Shown here: positions 4,916 through 7,054 of the stretch, piece after piece
How the letters are laid out: the number at the start of each line of letters is the position of its first letter
Position numbering within the stretch: the first letter of the stretch is position 1
Assembly: GCA_031273445.1 (NCBI GenBank)
Contig: JAISRV010000382.1
Coordinates: 1 to 7,054, forward strand
Reading direction: 5' to 3'
Length of the DNA stretch: 7,054 nucleotides
Origin: Candidatus Adiutrix sp.
GTDB lineage: Bacteria > Desulfobacterota > Desulfarculia > Adiutricales > Adiutricaceae
Notes under the pieces: model-generated
The model's input: only the letters and a program-made list of their open reading frames with translations
The model's database searches: none
What the model was told of the DNA's origin: nothing
Translations under genes and position numbers: made by a program

Positions 4916-6898
4916 TTGGATCATGAAATTGAAATAAACTTCAAAGCGCAGTTCGCCAACAATCAGGCCCGTATCCGCGAGTTGCGGCGTTACGCCACGG
5001 CGGGGTTCGCGCGCGTCTTCGACCTGGCGCCGGGTTTATTGCAGGTCAATGCCCCGGGCCTGCCCGGGTTTGTGGATGACGCCGCGACGCCTCACGGCCT
5101 CCGTCAGGGCCGCAACCCGGTCTGGCCGACGCCGGATACGGCTTGCGGCCGCGGCGCTGAGGATGAAACGCGCCTCCCGGCGGTGGAAAGCCTGATCCTG
5201 ATAGGTTCATCCGGCTCCATAGGGCATACAGTGTCCTCCGACCTTGATTACTGGGTCTGCTATGACCCCCGCCGCTTTAATGCGCACGAATTGTCGTTGT
5301 TCAGTCAAAAACTGGCCGCCGTCAGCCTGTGGGCTCAAAAAGAGCACGATACCGAAGCCAATTTTTATCTGGTCAATCTTGACGAGCTGCTCCAGGGCCG
5401 TATTCTGCGCCTGGGCGACGATGAAACCGAAGGCGAAGCGGCGCCGCACCTTTTGCTGGAGGAACTGTACCGGACCATGCTTTATGTGGCCGGCCGCCTG
5501 CCGGTCTGGCTGGGGCTGCCGCTTTCAGCGGACGCCGAAAGCTATCGGCGCCTGGCCGGGCGGCTTACGGCTAAGGAGGACAGCGAATACGTCGATCTCG
5601 GCTTTCCGGTCATGCCCTCGCCGCAGGAATTTCTGGCCGCGGCGCTGTGGCTGGCCCGCAAGTCCGAGGCTGATCCCTTCAAGGGCATTCTGAAGATAGT
5701 CGCCCTTCTGGAATACGTGGAATCCGATTTCGCCGGCCCCCTTTTGTGCAATGAAGTCAAACGCGCCATTTTCAGCGCCCGGCCGGAAGAGTTGCCGGTG
5801 GACCCATATACCCTGACGGTGAACAGGGTGACGGAATATGGCGCGGCCAGCCTTACCCCTGACCAGTTGAATCTCCTGCGAACGGCGGCGGCCATTAAAA
5901 TTATGGGCAGCGGCGGCTCACGGCCCGTCTTCGCCCTACCTAAAAACTCTCCCAAAAAAAAGATGTTGGACAGTTGGGCCGAGCGCTGGGGCTGGAGCCA
6001 GGAACGCTTGGCTCATCTCAACAACTACAGCCTGTGGCCGGAACGGGAGCGGCTGAATATTGGCGGGGAACTGCTGAATATGCTGATGAGCGTATACACC
6101 CGCATTGCCCACAGGTTGATCATAAAATATCCCGGCCAGGTCAATCCGCAGGATGCCGAACTGGTGCCCCTGGCCGCCCGCATTCTAGCCCGCCAGGGCG
6201 GGCTGGACGCCACAGTGGAGCCGCTGCCCTCCTACCTCCACCGCAAAAGCATCGTCGGCGACATGTTCCTGGTGCGCGATTCCGCCCAGACCCGCTGGAA
6301 TCTGTATGCCGTAGCCGGCGGGCGGGAACCGCCGGCCGGCGAAGCCTGTGAAGACAACCTTATCTACAGCGCCGCCAGAGCCGCCCGCGTCGCCGCCTGG
6401 CTGGTCAATAATCAACTCTATTCCCCTTCCCTTAATTTATGCATCAGGGCCGGCGACGACGACGACAGCCTCACTTGGCGCGCGTTTATGGATTTTTTGA
6501 ATATTCTTCAGCGCGAATTTCCGCCGCCGGACTTCCGCGCCCGCAACGACGCCCTCTGGTCCGTCGGCGGCTGCGGCCGCACGGTGCTGGTTCCGAATTT
6601 CGAATTGCCCGCCGCCCATGAGGAACTGAGCACGGCCGACTTCATCTGCCGCACCGGCTGGGGAGAAATGCGCCACCACTATATAGACCTTGAAGATCTG
6701 AAGACCATGGCCGACAAATATTTGAAAATAGCCCGCAGGGTCTCGAAAGAGAGCGAATCGGCGGTGGAAGACCTGGTCTTCCACATCCCCGGGACCCCGG
6801 CCATGAAAAAAATAATCATGAACATAAAAGGCGCCCTGGCGGCTATGAAGCGCGGCAGGATCATCGAAACAAGCTATAAAAGCCGTCTGGACCTGTGA
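4916..6898 (+). CDS. cyaA: Class I adenylate cyclase, short form
   Basis: The 660-residue cytoplasmic protein should convert ATP to cAMP and pyrophosphate. The order of motifs follows E. coli CyaA. The nucleotidyltransferase signature GSSGSIGHTVSSDLDYWVC is at 97-115 (E. coli GSTSSVGQSCSSDLDIWVC), with the metal-binding Asp pair at 109 and 111. HLLLEELYRT is at 178-187, YVDLGF at 225-230, VDPYTLTVNRVTEY at 295-308, and SWAERWGWSQERLAHLNN at 353-370. The C-terminal third (SWNEVR-like RTGWGEMRHHY, about 580-590) still aligns in order. The protein then ends, some 190 residues before the end of the 848-residue E. coli enzyme, so most of the regulatory C-terminus is absent. The start codon is TTG, as in E. 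coli cyaA, with GGAG 12 nt upstream. The gene has its own probable promoter, palindrome and leader hairpin. It is followed after 8 bp by a PfkB kinase gene whose ribosome site overlaps its stop codon. Confidence 0.9.
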   Translation: MDHEIEINFKAQFANNQARIRELRRYATAGFARVFDLAPGLLQVNAPGLPGFVDDAATPHGLRQGRNPVWPTPDTACGRGAEDETRLPAVESLILIGSSGSIGHTVSSDLDYWVCYDPRRFNAHELSLFSQKLAAVSLWAQKEHDTEANFYLVNLDELLQGRILRLGDDETEGEAAPHLLLEELYRTMLYVAGRLPVWLGLPLSADAESYRRLAGRLTAKEDSEYVDLGFPVMPSPQEFLAAALWLARKSEADPFKGILKIVALLEYVESDFAGPLLCNEVKRAIFSARPEELPVDPYTLTVNRVTEYGAASLTPDQLNLLRTAAAIKIMGSGGSRPVFALPKNSPKKKMLDSWAERWGWSQERLAHLNNYSLWPERERLNIGGELLNMLMSVYTRIAHRLIIKYPGQVNPQDAELVPLAARILARQGGLDATVEPLPSYLHRKSIVGDMFLVRDSAQTRWNLYAVAGGREPPAGEACEDNLIYSAARAARVAAWLVNNQLYSPSLNLCIRAGDDDDSLTWRAFMDFLNILQREFPPPDFRARNDALWSVGGCGRTVLVPNFELPAAHEELSTADFICRTGWGEMRHHYIDLEDLKTMADKYLKIARRVSKESESAVEDLVFHIPGTPAMKKIIMNIKGALAAMKRGRIIETSYKSRLDL

Positions 6899-6906
6899 GG
6901 TGATTT

Positions 6907-7054
6907 ATGACTATAATCTGTTCCGGCTCCCTTGCCTTTGACCGCCTGATGTCTTACCCCGGCGTTTTCGCCGAAAGCATCATCGCCGAAAAACTCGATC
7001 TCCTGAACGTCTGCTTTCTGGTGGATACGGTGCGGCGCGCCTATGGCGGAACAG
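6907..7054 (+). CDS. PfkB-family kinase, N-terminal fragment (adenosine kinase-like; 3' truncated by window)
   Basis: Forty-nine codons are visible. The start MTIICSGSLAFDRLM fits the first strand and substrate-binding Asp of PfkB kinases (GSLAYD type). The later segment NVCFLVDTVRRAYGGT matches the lid and GGT region, where the conserved Gly-Gly begins the substrate site. This pattern is closest to the small adenosine-kinase-like or ribokinase-like proteins of Deltaproteobacteria and Archaea, which phosphorylate the 5' hydroxyl of a nucleoside or sugar with ATP. Substrate cannot be fixed from the fragment. GAGG at 6897-6900 overlaps the cyclase stop codon and lies 6 nt before the ATG, so the two genes are very likely co-transcribed and translationally coupled. 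Confidence 0.82.
   Translation, partial: MTIICSGSLAFDRLMSYPGVFAESIIAEKLDLLNVCFLVDTVRRAYGGT

Noticed and set aside
5244..5693. 149-codon alternative frame inside the adenylate cyclase gene
   Set aside because: Trp/Cys/Arg-rich out-of-frame translation of a strongly conserved catalytic region.

Overview
The window is a GC-rich, gene-dense stretch of a bacterial chromosome. All genes lie on the + strand, in two blocks. The organism is most likely a deltaproteobacterium in the broad sense (Desulfobacterota or a relative). This rests on the GC-rich codon use and on a short class I adenylate cyclase directly followed by a PfkB-type kinase. It is an inference, because there is no rRNA or other marker gene here.

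Block 1 (1-3725) looks like one operon. It starts with the C-terminal part of a DUF692/MNIO-like TIM-barrel protein. A zinc-ribbon SAM methyltransferase follows, and it overlaps an acylneuraminate-type cytidylyltransferase by 4 bp (ATGA). That gene overlaps by 19 bp a Sec-exported cysteine-rich protein of unknown function. The block ends 9 bp later with a uracil-DNA-glycosylase-superfamily protein that has lost signature residues. The methyltransferase and CMP-sugar synthetase suggest activation and decoration of a surface sugar such as a nonulosonic acid. The last two genes do not obviously belong to that pathway.

The 118-bp gap at 3726-3843 is not empty. It folds on paper into a compact three-way junction. 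One strand of its third helix is also perfectly complementary to a 7-nt segment that includes the first half of the next gene's Shine-Dalgarno sequence. This resembles a translational switch. The gene behind it (3844-4725) is an N-formylglutamate-amidohydrolase-like protein that keeps the family scaffold but has replaced most of the expected metal and catalytic residues.

Block 2 starts in the 190-bp gap at 4726-4915. This holds a probable terminator for the upstream gene, a sigma70-like promoter overlapped by an 18-bp near-perfect palindrome, and a long hairpin in the presumed leader. It drives a 660-residue class I adenylate cyclase that starts with TTG, and 8 bp further a PfkB-family (adenosine-kinase-like) gene that runs off the window. 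The pair suggests cAMP synthesis coupled to handling of adenosine or another nucleoside or sugar.

No tRNA, rRNA, CRISPR array, insertion sequence or integrase is visible. The most unusual items are the candidate RNA switch at 3732-3833, the two adjacent degenerate enzymes, and the regulatory region of the cyclase.
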